Assembly (NCBI RefSeq): GCF_014805685.1
Contig: NC_060911.1
Span: forward strand, 5,432,212 to 5,496,211
Direction: 5' to 3'
DNA: 64,000 bases
Source of the DNA: Silurus meridionalis
Taxonomy: Eukaryota; Chordata; Actinopteri; Siluriformes; Siluridae
Shown here: positions 10,081 through 22,173 of the stretch, one piece after another
Position numbering within the stretch: the first letter of the stretch is position 1
Layout: every line of letters starts with the position of its first letter
Program-made: the position numbers and the translations under genes
The notes under the pieces: model-generated
What the model saw: only the letters and a program-made list of their open reading frames with translations
Databases searched by the model: none
Told to the model about the DNA's origin: nothing

Positions 10081-11909
10081 AAAAAAAATTGTGCACTACA
10101 GGGTCATGCGTTAGAAGTCAGAAGGCACTTAAGTAAATGTATGATTTGCTATACAGTTGACTCACTCTGTACTTATAAGTTGGGGAAAAAAATAAACACG
10201 AGTGATTTTGTGCTTTCACAGCCTATCGGTGCTATTTTAATACTGACCACAAGGGGGAGAGAGAGAGCAGGTAGAGAAAATGCAGCTTGGTGTGAGGAAT
10301 CTTGTCACACATGCAGTTCGTTTCTGTACTTGGTTTGAATCCATGCAAAAAAAAATAATAAAGAAAATCTATCATTCTGAGATCCAACTTTTCCCTGAAG
10401 TAACCCGCTATTGATCATTAAAAAGTCTTTTTTGCTTTTTATTGATAAATTTGCTTCATTTTTGGCTGGTTGTTGCCCACTTTATATTGCCAAAATTATG
10501 CTGAAAAATGTATATACATTTATATAATAATAATAAAAAACCCACCTCTATTATTATGCACATTTTTGCTCTTTCGTTCCTGGCTCTGTAGCTGCACATT
10601 GTGACATGTCTGGCTAGACACCCAAAGAGCTCTGTTTTCTTTCAATGCGCCTAAATGTGGAATTCGCCGAATCTATGTTTAGAGTGTTGAAGTCGATGCA
10701 GAGAGCGCGGCCCTGCGTCTGCATGCACTTATCTCCCGGCTCTTGACAGCACCTTAAAGTTCCTTATTCAATTAGTAGTAAGACATGTTCCTGCTGAGTC
10801 GTCTCTCTCATTAACGCTGTTCTTATATCCACCGACGGAATTACTCTGACGTGTGTGTGTGCGTGTGTGTGTGTGCAAAGCTTGCGGTGTTGCGGCCACG
10901 TTGTGCTACGCAGGATGTTGGACAGTTTGATTTGCTCCCATGTGGCAGTCTCTGCAGGGGCTGAAGAAGTGTTACACTATTTTAAATGCTGTACCCTGGA
11001 GCCTTCAGTCTTGTCTCAAATTGTACAGTGATATGAAACAGTTCTCTGGTGTTGGCTTAGAGATATTACATAATAATTATTATATTCTCAGCTCGAAAAA
11101 TATATTTATATACATATATTTTGCATAAAAGTAAGCGTTTGGCCTGTGATCAGCCCAGACGTGATCGTTGCCCCCATTTTTCAGCACTAAAGCTACAATA
11201 TTTACTGGAAACTAGTAAATGTGAAAAAAAATAAAATAAAAAAAAGTAAGAAGAACCACGAGCAGAACCTGCTATTTACTGAAGAAAGAGAACAGTAGCA
11301 TGATTAGCTCCGTAAGGCTCACTGCGGTTAAACACGGCGGTTTGTACGTCACCGCGTTCGATCATTAGGGCCGGTTTCACAAGATCGTTATGTTCTCGTG
11401 TCTATGACTGGAGCGGTTGTGAATTTGAACCCGAATAAGGACTTTTTCAAAAATTCAAAAATCTTGTTATATGAACAGGAAACAATCTGTTATACCATAC
11501 AATGGAATTCTTACTCTGTAAATCCTCCAGCAGTCTGTAAGAGAAATGATGAGGACATAAGGGGGAAAGTTAAACACAAGACAAATTACACATTTAGAAA
11601 GTTTGAATAGTGCAAAGGCAAGAAGTGTGTGCAAGGATAAAGTGCGCATTGTGTGTGGAAGACATGCTGCAAAGGAGGATTGGGTCAGATCTGTTATTCA
11701 GATTTGTAAAAGGGTGTAAATGTGTACAATTCTGAGAGATTGGTGGTATTCTGTGTTGTTTTCTGGTATGAAGAAATCTGATTTCCAATTCGATTTGATT
11801 CAATTCAATGAGATGCGATTCATTATTACAGAAATAGTTCACTTTCATTTTTTTTACTTTAGACAGACAGCAAATCATATATCGACATTTATCGACATTT
11901 CTGCAGAAA
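10081..11909. other. Spacer between the fold-back arms
   Basis: AT-rich sequence with a GT-rich stretch at 10850-10876 and a possible CTCF-like sequence near 10246. No transposase or conserved frame was recognised on either strand. Confidence 0.6.
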
Positions 11910-12328
11910 AAGAAAAGAAAAAAGACTAAATAAAACCAGACGTTTTCCTGTTGTGTGTGCAGGAAGTTACAGCTCTACCTCTGCCATGTTAATCTGTATT
12001 CTATGTGACTCTCAGGACACGCCTCCGTCTCCGTAGTGTTGTGATATGTCATGTTCATGTAGCAGCAGCGGTGCTGAGAGAACGCGCTCAAGAAACAGTT
12101 TAGCGATGAGAAATCAATCCACATATCAAATACTGATCACAAATTATTGCTCACTTTTTAAATAATAAAAATATAGCATAACAACTCCACTAGACCACCA
12201 GGGGACCGTAACAACTAATTATTATATATAAATAAATCATTTTTTTACCGATGCAAATATGATTTAAAATGATACATCGTGCATCCGAAGCACACATTTT
12301 TAATTCGATGCACATCCATAACTTTTAT
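11910..12328 (-). repeat. Right arm of the 2.6-kb fold-back repeat
   Basis: Reverse complement of 9718-10080 with diverged patches: AGCTCTACCTCTGCCATGTT, GAAATCAATCCACATATCAA and ATTTTTTTACCGATGC are mirrored in order. It extends inward as ATTCGATTTGATTCAATTC-type sequence (from about 11730), typical of fish DNA-transposon interiors. Neither arm encodes a protein. Confidence 0.7.
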
Positions 12329-12343
12329 TACTCTTACCATCCT

Positions 12344-12346
<3 letters not shown>

Positions 12347-12421
<75 letters not shown>

Positions 12422-12437
12422 CTATATATATATATAG
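12347..12437. repeat. (TA)n microsatellite
   Basis: Uninterrupted TA for 70 bp (12347-12416), then an interrupted ATATACTATA continuation to 12437. Open frames of repeating Ile/Tyr here are artefacts. Confidence 0.97.
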
Positions 12438-13735
12438 TCTGTGTTCTACTGGGATCGATTGCTTACTTTCAAATCGAACTGATCCTGAGCTTGTGTTACT
12501 TGTCTGTATTAAGTTCCTGTAGGTGGGTTTCCTCACGGTACTCTAGTTTCCCCCTGCCTCCTGATAATAAGGTCAATATAGAGATGCACAACATCTCCCG
12601 GAACCTGACCCGGATAAATCGCTCACCTGAAGATGAAAAAAATATAATAGGATAATATTATATGTTCAAAGATAATATTAAATGTACCCCAAAAAAATCA
12701 TCCACGTACTGTATTTAGATGTAAGGGATAATGCAGATCAAATCTAATTTGATCCGACGTACGTTTTGTAATCAGACGCCACCTATTGTTCTTTGACAAC
12801 TGTTTTTTTTCTTCCCTGTGTGTCATCCTGTTTAGCAGGACAGCACAATAAAAGTAATAATACACCATCACCTGCTGTGCGTCTGGTCCGAATCTGAAGG
12901 GAAGTGAAAGGAACTCCCCCAAGTCTTTTGATTAATGTGCGGCGTTCGTGATGTTTGCTCCTTCTCGCCGTCCTCGTCAGGCTCCACACCAGAGCTGTCA
13001 CGCTTAAGCTCCTCTCTCTGGCAGGTCTGTTTAGGCTATCACCGACACGTTTTTTTTTTTTTTTTTTGTCCGATCCTAAAAAAAGGGCTGAAGTTCATCT
13101 TTGCAGCTTAAAAAAACAATGTGGTGAATTTTTACTTTCTGGATACTGATGCTAATACCAGGAAAAACCCTTAGTGTCATTAAAGGATCATTAATGCTTT
13201 GAAAAAAAAAAAAAAGAGTTTCACTAAAAGTATAAAACAGCAATCCGTCACTGTCTGCTCATTTACTCAGAGCACCTCGGGTTACCATTGTGCAATGAGT
13301 GGTAACTAATAACGTACTGGCTTTCGATTGCTTTTTGTTTCATTTTTAAGGTTCTGGGGACACCCAAGGGGTCCTCGAAGCGTACTTAGTAGAAATCGTA
13401 GGCCAGCATTACAAAAGCCGTTAGACTCGATTCTTCCAGTTCTTAGCCTCATGGATTGCTCATCAACATTTGAATCCAAACCTCAGTAGCTAAAACTAAA
13501 TACAATAGCTTAGACCTAATGTGTTCTCTCGGTTTTATATGCTTGTATCCTAATGAGCAAGCCAGAGGAGTCTTTCTGAGACGATGTGAGAAATGCTCAG
13601 TGTTTTTTTTCGACGAAATAGTGCAGATATTTGTGTTTGAATTGAAATAATGAGTCTGATATTTTAAAACTTCATGAACCAAGAGGTTCTTTCAGCTCTA
13701 CGGATGCTCAGTGTTCAAACACATTCTCTCTCATG
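12438..13735. other. Intergenic stretch upstream of slit1
   Basis: A short segment at 12518-12560 (GTGGGTTTCCTCACGGTACT and following) resembles the middle of a widespread fish SINE-type repeat. Poly(T) runs lie near 13050-13067 and poly(A) near 13202-13214. Nothing else is recognisable as a gene. Confidence 0.5.
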
Positions 13736-13744
13736 TATAAATAG
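13736..13744 (+). promoter_or_regulatory. candidate TATA box upstream of slit1
   Basis: TATAAATAG is a full consensus TATA match about 930 bp before the slit1 start codon. If used, transcription would begin around 13770. The 5' UTR would then contain upstream ATGs, including one opening a 105-codon frame at 14119, so an intron or a downstream start site is equally possible. Confidence 0.3.
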
Positions 13745-14144
13745 TGAGCAACTAGAAGTGAGTTTATGTCTTTCTATATTCACTTCAGGTTTGACCCACT
13801 GACTCTCTCTATCTTGTTCTTTGTAATGTATCCAAGCACCTTCTTGGTCTCCAGTGTTCTCGAGGGAGTGTATGCATTGAAATGACCAACGTCCCCCTTC
13901 GTATCTTTCATCAGGGTCAGAGTGTTGGGACGGGGGGTACGCCGTGAATCGTCCACCCGTGCATGCGTGCGAGCGTATGGCCAGAGCTGCACTGGGACTC
14001 CTGAGAGATCGTAGGGGGGTGACTGTGGTGCGTTCAGGATTGGGGGAAGGAACACTGGACGGAGGGGAGGGGATATGGGAGGAGCCTGCGAGCTGCTATT
14101 TGTAGATCTTTGTGATGGATGACTGCTGTGTGTGTATATGTGTG

Positions 14145-14669
14145 TGTAAGAGAGAGAGAGAGTGAGAGAGAGTGCTTTATTTTCTCTTTGGTGTTCCTCT
14201 GTTCCCCTCTGTGTAGGCAGCCAGAGGAGCGCTGGAGTGGGAGGGAAGCAGACGTAGAAGCTGAGCACAGAGAGACTGGAGACAGAAAGAGAAAGAGAGA
14301 GAGAGTTTTCTTTAGGAAGTCAAGCACGACAGAAGAGGACAAGCTGCTTGGGTTTTTTTGTTTTTTTTTTTTTTTTTTTTTTTGCATGTGTCCCCCCCCT
14401 CCACAAAACAATCAAAACAGGACTAGACTGATCTAAGTCGCATTTCTTGGGCTTGTGAAGACAAAAAAAAAAAGAAAAAGAAACACTGTTACCTTTTCTA
14501 CCTTTTTTTTTTTTTTTTCCTTCCCATCCTCTTTCTCCCATACGTTGTGTGAGCTTTGCTTTCAGCAGAAGGACTTCTGCAGCAGTAGTAGCAGGTTTGT
14601 AAACAGGGGGGAGAAAAAGAACATCTCACGAAAGGCAGTAAAAGGAGTTTACGGAGCTGTGGATCAGTC
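14145..14669 (+). other. slit1: probable slit1 5' UTR / promoter-proximal region
   Basis: GA-rich tracts (14149-14172, 14285-14306), a long T tract (14361-14383) and a second T tract (14502-14518) lie just before the coding start. Such purine/pyrimidine asymmetry is common in vertebrate 5' UTRs, but the transcription start cannot be fixed from sequence alone. Confidence 0.4.
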
Positions 14670-14845
14670 ATGCCCATGAGAGGCTATAGGGCATGGAAGT
14701 GGGCGCTGCTCCTGTGTGGCACCCTGTTCGCCCACAGTGCCACCGCGTGCCCGGCTCTGTGCACCTGCAGCGGCACCACCGTGGACTGCCACAACCTGGG
14801 GCTCAAGAGCATTCCCAGGAACATCCCGAGGAACACGGAGCGACT
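14670..14845 (+). CDS. slit1: slit1 exon 1: signal peptide and LRRNT cap
   Basis: The in-frame ATGs at 14670 and 14676 are both possible starts. The first is listed because it has G at -3, while the second has C at -3. The encoded start is [20 protein letters not shown], a basic n-region then a hydrophobic core, with likely cleavage after SATA. The mature part [20 protein letters not shown] is the Cys-rich LRRNT cap, and [12 protein letters not shown] leads into the first repeat. The donor is GTGAGT at 14846, splitting a Leu codon. Confidence 0.93.
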
Positions 14846-17800
14846 GTGAGTAGCCTCTCAAGCACATCCTTTCCTTCTGTAGTCTAAGTTGGACAGCAGA
14901 TCCTTTTTGGTAGTTCTTACTTCAGGTGTAAAAAAGGTTGCAGGTACAAAAAAGGAGAAAAAAATTTATGCACACAAATGCGTCTGGAATTTGCATACTG
15001 ACTTGTGTGTGCTTGTGTAGATGCGCCACAGTGAGTTCTGTCATTACCATGTGACGTCTTGGAAATAGTTTATTACCCTTTTTTTTTTACAGTATAATTT
15101 TGTTTCAAATTTGAACAATAATCCTTTCATTCATGTCAGTCCTCTAATTATGTCCAAATATGGCTCATAGTTTTAAAGCTTTATAAGACTTTTTCATAAA
15201 AGTAAATATGTGCACATTTCAAGCCTCACATGCACAGTATAACAGTATATTCAAAAGAAAAAGAAAACTCTTCTCAGGAAAGAATATGGATTGCGGTCTA
15301 AATGTGAAATCGTGTTGAAAAATCAGTAAATCAGCAAAAAAATGGTGTTTAATTATGTGGCCAGTGCGAGTCTCTCATCAGCAGCTGGCTTGCAGAAGAA
15401 TGGAAGTAATAAGCGGCTCGTTCTGCACATCAGCTCATCATCTCTCTGCTCGTGATCTTGTGCAACACTTTGAAATATTCATTCTGTAATTAATTTCCTG
15501 AGAACTGGAAAATTGATTGTGCTCGTTTCGAGGTTTAGAATCTCTCTGATGAATTATACATGCCATGAAAATTGTATATGTATGTAAGTATGTGTCAGTT
15601 CAGTCTTTACTTATAGGGTCATAAGATTGTGACAAAATATCTCACTTAAAGTATCTGCAGTTGATTTCTTTTTTATTATTATTATTATTTTTAGATCCGT
15701 TCTATGTCATGGGAAAACGATTGTTTAACATAGAAAATGTGTTCCTTCCTAATGACCCTATTGTATAGTCGTAATTTTTCAAGGTGATTGCTCGAGTCAA
15801 ATAAACCACACACGAGTCCCAAGTGATTTTCCCCAGAGCCTTATGACAAATTGACGATATCCCTTTGTGCTGTCCTAATTACTTGTTGTTGTTTTTTGGT
15901 GGGGGGTTCCCCCCGTTTCACTTTTCTTGTAAGTCCAAATCTCAGATAATAGGATTTGAACCAATTAAGGTTGTGGTGCTTTTAACGAAAAATTTAAATA
16001 AAACGTTACATGTGCTGGAAATAATAAAACACAAATACAAATCATAAATACAAAATCACTGAGTAAATCCGTAGCCAAAATTTCTAATAGTCATAAATGG
16101 AAACCTTTCTGTGGCAACTGAAAGAACTCAAAGAATGAAGTTTGACATTTTTAAGATGAAATCTGTCGTGGCTTAATTGTTCAGGTCACATTGTAACCTG
16201 GGGGGTGGTTTGGTGGGTTTCACAGTCAGGACAGAGTGGCTCCACAAGACTCAATTGTCTCAGTGGACATCCATTCAAAAAACATCTTTGCATGCAAAAG
16301 CCGGGTTATTCATGCTGACAAGATTTTGCAAATATGTGTGTGTGGTGGTGTTGGTGGTGGGGGGTATAATTTGTGCAAGGATGTAGAATCCCATCTGCAC
16401 TCCTCAGAAAGATTTTCGATCGTCCTGACCTTTCCGGCTTGTGTTTTTTTAACAACTGCAACCACATGTGCCAAACTGACACCCCCATACTAGCGTTCCC
16501 CATAACCAGCTCCTGCTAAATATACTAGACAATGAGCCCACCAAACCACACACCCACCAAACACTGAAGTAAAAGATGAAAGATTGCACATTCTACATCA
16601 AAACTGCTTTAAAATCGGGGAATGCCTTCCAAGCAGCTTCTACGGCTTTGTGAAACATTCTTCTTTCTCTTTAGCCTGACTAAACACACCCATGTTTTTC
16701 GTTGTATTGTAAAGAAAAAAGACCCAGAGTATCTTGTTTTATACAGGCTAATGCATCTATTTATCTATATTCGCAACGCCGCACTGCCATGCTCAAGGGT
16801 GGTTGATGGTGGCGAGCCCGGGCCGTCTGATTTGGGATTCTCTTTGTAGTGAGATGGCGCGAGCCTTTTTCCGATTGTTTATTGATTCAACCATAGTGAG
16901 GGATTTGAGCGCTGAATACAAATACTGCACGAAGAAGCAATCCAAGCTGCATGGGATGAGAGTGAAACCTTTGTTTAGAGAACTTCAGCTCCAGTCTAGG
17001 AAGAGGTACAGCGAGGGGTTTCGGAATCAAACGAAGGCTGTTTGCACAACCTTTCAAAATTGTAAAGGCGTTTTTTTTTTTTATTAAGATTTGCATTTTA
17101 TAGAACCAATGGCAGCATGAGTCCACTTGCGGAGGAGGTATCTTTGAAGCCTAGACTTTTAGGCTTTTAATGGGGAAGGCATGGTGGCACAGCTGGAAAG
17201 GCTGCTGCCTCACATCTCCCCGATCCCTGGTTTTAGCCTGACCTTGAGGGAACTGTCAATGTGGAGTTTTACTTGTTCTTCTGTTCCCATTACCCATCCA
17301 TCCGAGGTGTTTTCTGTCACTCCAGTGTTGGAATAGAAAAGGATTACTAAAGCTGATGAATTAATTGCTTTTATTGGATTTTCCCCTCTAATTTAGTCAG
17401 GCAAGTTATCACCCATCAGGCAGCTCTCCCTTGTCACACAACTGCTATGAATCTGGGTGGACTGAGGCTACTGGGTGCTTCCTTTCAGGCATAACAAGGC
17501 AGCCGTCCTCATCTTTTTTACCCGCCGCTCATGCAACCTCGGGGGGCTGCATAACATACTTAGAAGAAAGCACTAACCGCCCCCAACTGCATGCTTGATT
17601 GGCTAGTGTCACTGTGATTGATAGGGGAGAGCCTGGCCAATTTTGCTCCCTTTAGACTCACAGCCACGGATGGCTTTGGCATTACCAGAATTCAAATTAG
17701 CGTGGGGGGACACACCACTTGGAATTGTTGCTCAGCAGCCTAGAAAACCTTTATTGCATAATTGAAACATGCCTCACGTCTTGTCGTTTTGCAGAAAAGT

Positions 17801-18463
17801 TTCTTTTCTAAAACCTTGTTGTTGTAGAAACAAACCAGCATACTGAAGTAAGTGTGGCCACCTCTCTCTAGTCAAGGTTTGTTTAGAGGAATCAAACAGA
17901 AAAGGCATCGATTCCAAGGCTTCTTAAACACCAGACCCTTTACCATCCAAAGAACCCAGAGTGAACCTTATTTCTAAAAGTGCAAAAGTGTCAGATGATG
18001 AGACATGTCAAATCAGTGGCTAGATCAGAAAAGAAAACCATATTCATGCCATCATTTCAATCTACGAAGACAGTGCAAATCCAGACATAGAGGAATAAAT
18101 TCTGAAGGGTTTCACACATTTTGGGATATCAGACTTGAGAATCCTGTGTGCCTTTGGAGCTTTTTTCCCCACATGACATGCAAACCTTCTAATTTCTCGC
18201 ACATGCATGGTTTAGCTTTAGGAATGAGGATTATTTGAGGAATGCCAATGTTGTTGAGTATGGCGCTAAATTAAAGGTTGTGTAGATCAGACACATTCCC
18301 TTTCCAAACATTCGCAGGATCGCATACGCCTCGCATACTGCTCATGCACTTCTGCATGCGAAATCCTAGTGGCAAGATGGAGATGGTGTGACTCTACAAT
18401 TTTCATAGTCATGAAAATAAAGAAAACTCTTTGAATGAGAAGGTGTGTCCAAACTTTTGGTCT

Positions 18464-18532
<69 letters not shown>

Positions 18533-19770
18533 ATTAGGGACATTGAAAGGACTGGTTTAAAACTTAAACAATGAGCAGGAATAGTGCCAGCTCAATTACT
18601 TTATGTTACTGTGGTTGGTTAATCTGCAAGATCTGCAATCAGACAAGCCAAACAAACTAGGTCATCTTAATGTGCAATTCACGGAGATGTTATGAAGAGT
18701 GCAGCGAAAGTGATATGGGAAGTGACTGTGACCAGTCAGCCACGGGCCTCTCTTGCGTTTACTGTGCATGAGTTACTTTCTTGATGGAATAAGTAGCAGC
18801 TATTTAGTCTACTACAAACTGTTGTGAGGCAAAACATCCATATTGCACAAGCACAAACCCTGTAGTTGCTCCCTGGGAATGAAAGCCTGTGTGTTCTCGG
18901 TGTGCTCAAATGCCACTCGTCCCAAAAGCACAAACTTGTTCCCAGTTTCTAGTTGAACACTTTGGCATATTCAATTACATGCACAGATGCTTGGTTAACT
19001 GACAACTCCTGTTTTTGTGCTCTTATGTGGACCTTGTAAGTGAAGTTTACTTTCAGGTTTACACATAGGCACTCTCAGCTCCACTATTATTGGCACCCTT
19101 CATTAAAATCAATTCATAAAATGGTAAAACAAATAGCACGATTAATATTTGTTAAGTTTACAGAACAACTCCGGCACTGAAAAGCTATCTAGAAGGTTCT
19201 ACATTTTAATCCTCTATTGAGAACCTTTGCATTTGTAGATCGTTTATACAGTATTATATTACATGGATGTATGTTTGAACTTATCAACTTATTGCTGGAT
19301 AATGTATCTTTAGCCAAATCGAAACCTACTGGTAAAAGCAACAAAGTAATTGGTTAAAACGGTGTTGCTCAAGGGTCATGTACAAGCTGTGTTCCTTTTT
19401 CATTCAGTGTTGCCACGTGTACTTGGTAAGGAATATAAGTGATAAATATCCACATCATCCCAGCTAGACACCAATATTCACATAGGTAGATTCTGAGAAT
19501 ATCACATTATATTTATCCTTTAGTATACCAATCCTCTAGCTTCTTTTTTTGGTAATGGAAAAGGAACTATGTCACAATAACTCCGCACAGATAGTAGGAT
19601 AAACTTCTTGGGGTGTGAAAGTTACGTTGTGGGGTTTCTTGCAAATTTCAAGCGTGGCATATTCCAGTCTTCTTTCCTTTACCTCCATCGTTTGCAGTGA
19701 TCCTGTGACTGTGAATGTCAGGTTCATTTCACACGTGGCTGAGTGTGCTTCTGATGGCCTAGCTATGAGC

Positions 19771-19840
<70 letters not shown>

Positions 19841-22129
19841 GGGGTCCAGGTCAATAGCTTGCAACATGACTCTAGCAATTCTGATGTCTAGACCAATTTG
19901 GCCATAGACTCAATTCCCCCCCTGGCTGTATAGGTACAGCCTTGGTTTGCAATCCATTGACTCCTGGGGTACTTTAAACATGCAATTTGCAGGTCAGTGT
20001 TGATGTGACCGTTTACCTTACCAGGTTACCTTGTTCTCCTACTCCAGGGACTTGTCATGGCTCGTGTTAAATGGTAAGATCATTTGAATTAAAAAAGATA
20101 GTTCTCGTCTCAACCATATTTAAATAACATACTTTGAATTGAACTTTTCTTTAAAGGAAAAAAATGAGTTGCATATTGATCATTATATTAACTATTAAAT
20201 GCTCTTCAGCTTTTCTCTCATTGACGTGCTGAATGATTTTCAATAAGGCAATTTCTTTGTACATTTTGAACATAGAACACCATTCATCTACCGTAGTAGA
20301 TAGTGCCACTATTATTTGCGTCATCTCCACCTAAAGGGCACAATGCAGTAGCGCTAGAGTCTTTCAGCCTGTCCAACTCTGTCACCTTCACACCTCTACA
20401 CTCTGCTCAGACAGATCCGGTTCCAGAGCTGCAGCTTTGATAGTAACACAGCCGTCAACACCACTGCATGCATCACAGATTGTTAAATAACCAAGCGGAG
20501 TGTATTGATAGGAAGAATAGGATCATTTTAGTGACTTGGTTCTTGAATTTTGTTTTTAAGGTCATTTAGTTCATTTTATTCCTTTAACCAGAAATCAAAT
20601 AAAATGTTACATGCTCAATAAGCAGATCCCCAACGTGTCTACATACACAAACTTTAACTATAGATCTAATTATTTATATATGTATATATTACTGCATAGT
20701 GTCTAAGATAAAAGAACGAACGATTCGGACTTGAGAGTTGAACCACTCAATCCTGTTTCCTGTACATGACTTAGGAAATGAACGATCACTCTTTTAGACG
20801 ACTCGTTCTTCTGAGTCACATGAAAGACTCCTTCAAGATGAACGAATCGTTCAGGATTTTCTAAGTGTTTGTTGCAACTTGCAACTTTGTTAGAAAACTA
20901 AACTGTATTATGCATTGAGTCCAATATTAGCATAAATATGTCAATATAACGATATTGGAGTTGAATGCGTAATTTAGCATCGCTGTATGTGATTCGTTTT
21001 GCTTCCAGTTTTTTTTTTTTTCCAGTCCAGTGATGTGCATTCACTCCAAATATTCAAACTCATTTATTATATGTAAACAGATAGTATTAGACAGGGCAAG
21101 CTGTACTTCTGTTTAGTCAGCACTCTACCTGCAAAACAAAGGTATTGTATTAGGCAGAAAAACAAACATTATCAAGCATTTCAAGATATTTCATGTCTTT
21201 GCTCTGAAAGCTAATGATGAAAGTTAATGAAAGCATTGAGCATGACTAAACGAATGAAACCTTTCCAGTAATGCCAAAGGATACAAACAGGATACAAATG
21301 AAGTGTCTGGGTTTTAACTACACAGTACACACACTACACACACAGTACACACACTATCTCTCGGTAGTTATTCTAGTTCTGGTCTGGCTTTTCTCTCTCT
21401 GTATGTGCAGACAGGCATCTACCGGTTTGCTATGTAGGTCAAATATTCTCAATGTCATTGAGTTTTAGTCCCTAGTCTGTTCTGGCTCACTGGGTCTTGT
21501 CTCCTCATTTCTTGCTCTACTCTTCTGTCCTCTAAAGTATATGCAAAAAAAGAGTTCAAAAAGATGCTACAGTCTTCTTCCGTTTAATTTAGAGTTCCTG
21601 GCTCAAGACCTCAAGGCTGGCACCTCCATCTGCCATGGGAGCAGGGCATGCTAAAACATAAGCGCACTGTATTAACTTCTCAGTGCTAGCAAACAAATCA
21701 AATGAGTGCTATACAGTCACAGCATGAGCTGACATTTGGCTACATTCAAGAAAAAGAACAAAAAAAGATGTTTGGGGTAAATCGGTACTCTATTAGCATC
21801 GAGTATTTTGAAACGCGAAGCATGTCGCTGTGGGAGGCGCAGAAGTGGAGCAGAACGTTGGAGCGCATTTCGCAAGAGATCTGTGAATTTTGAGTAACAG
21901 CGCCAACCGTAACAGCATAAAGCAGTCTGCTAGAGTGTGATGTGATGGTCAGCAGCTTGTTGGCCCAGCAAGGTGCACTGTCTACCCAGTTGCGCTGACC
22001 CAAGATCTTCCTGGGTTTCCTCCGCTTCTGCCAACAAACGGCTCTGGAATCAGGCTCCTATTTCCTTTGGACAATTCCCAAGCAAACTGTGTTTCTCCAC
22101 CTTGAATCACATATGTATGTTTTAGAGTG

Positions 22130-22173
<44 letters not shown>

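Noticed and set aside
12269..12655. Open frames of repeated Ile/Tyr on both strands
   Set aside because: They are translations of the TA microsatellite, not genes. The Cys/Val frames over GT tracts at 19774, 22131, 39566, 57069 and 59674 are rejected for the same reason.
13780..14411. 162- and 125-codon reverse open frames near the slit1 5' end
   Set aside because: Low-complexity Ser/Leu/Lys translations of GA- and T-rich tracts on the opposite strand; no family resemblance.
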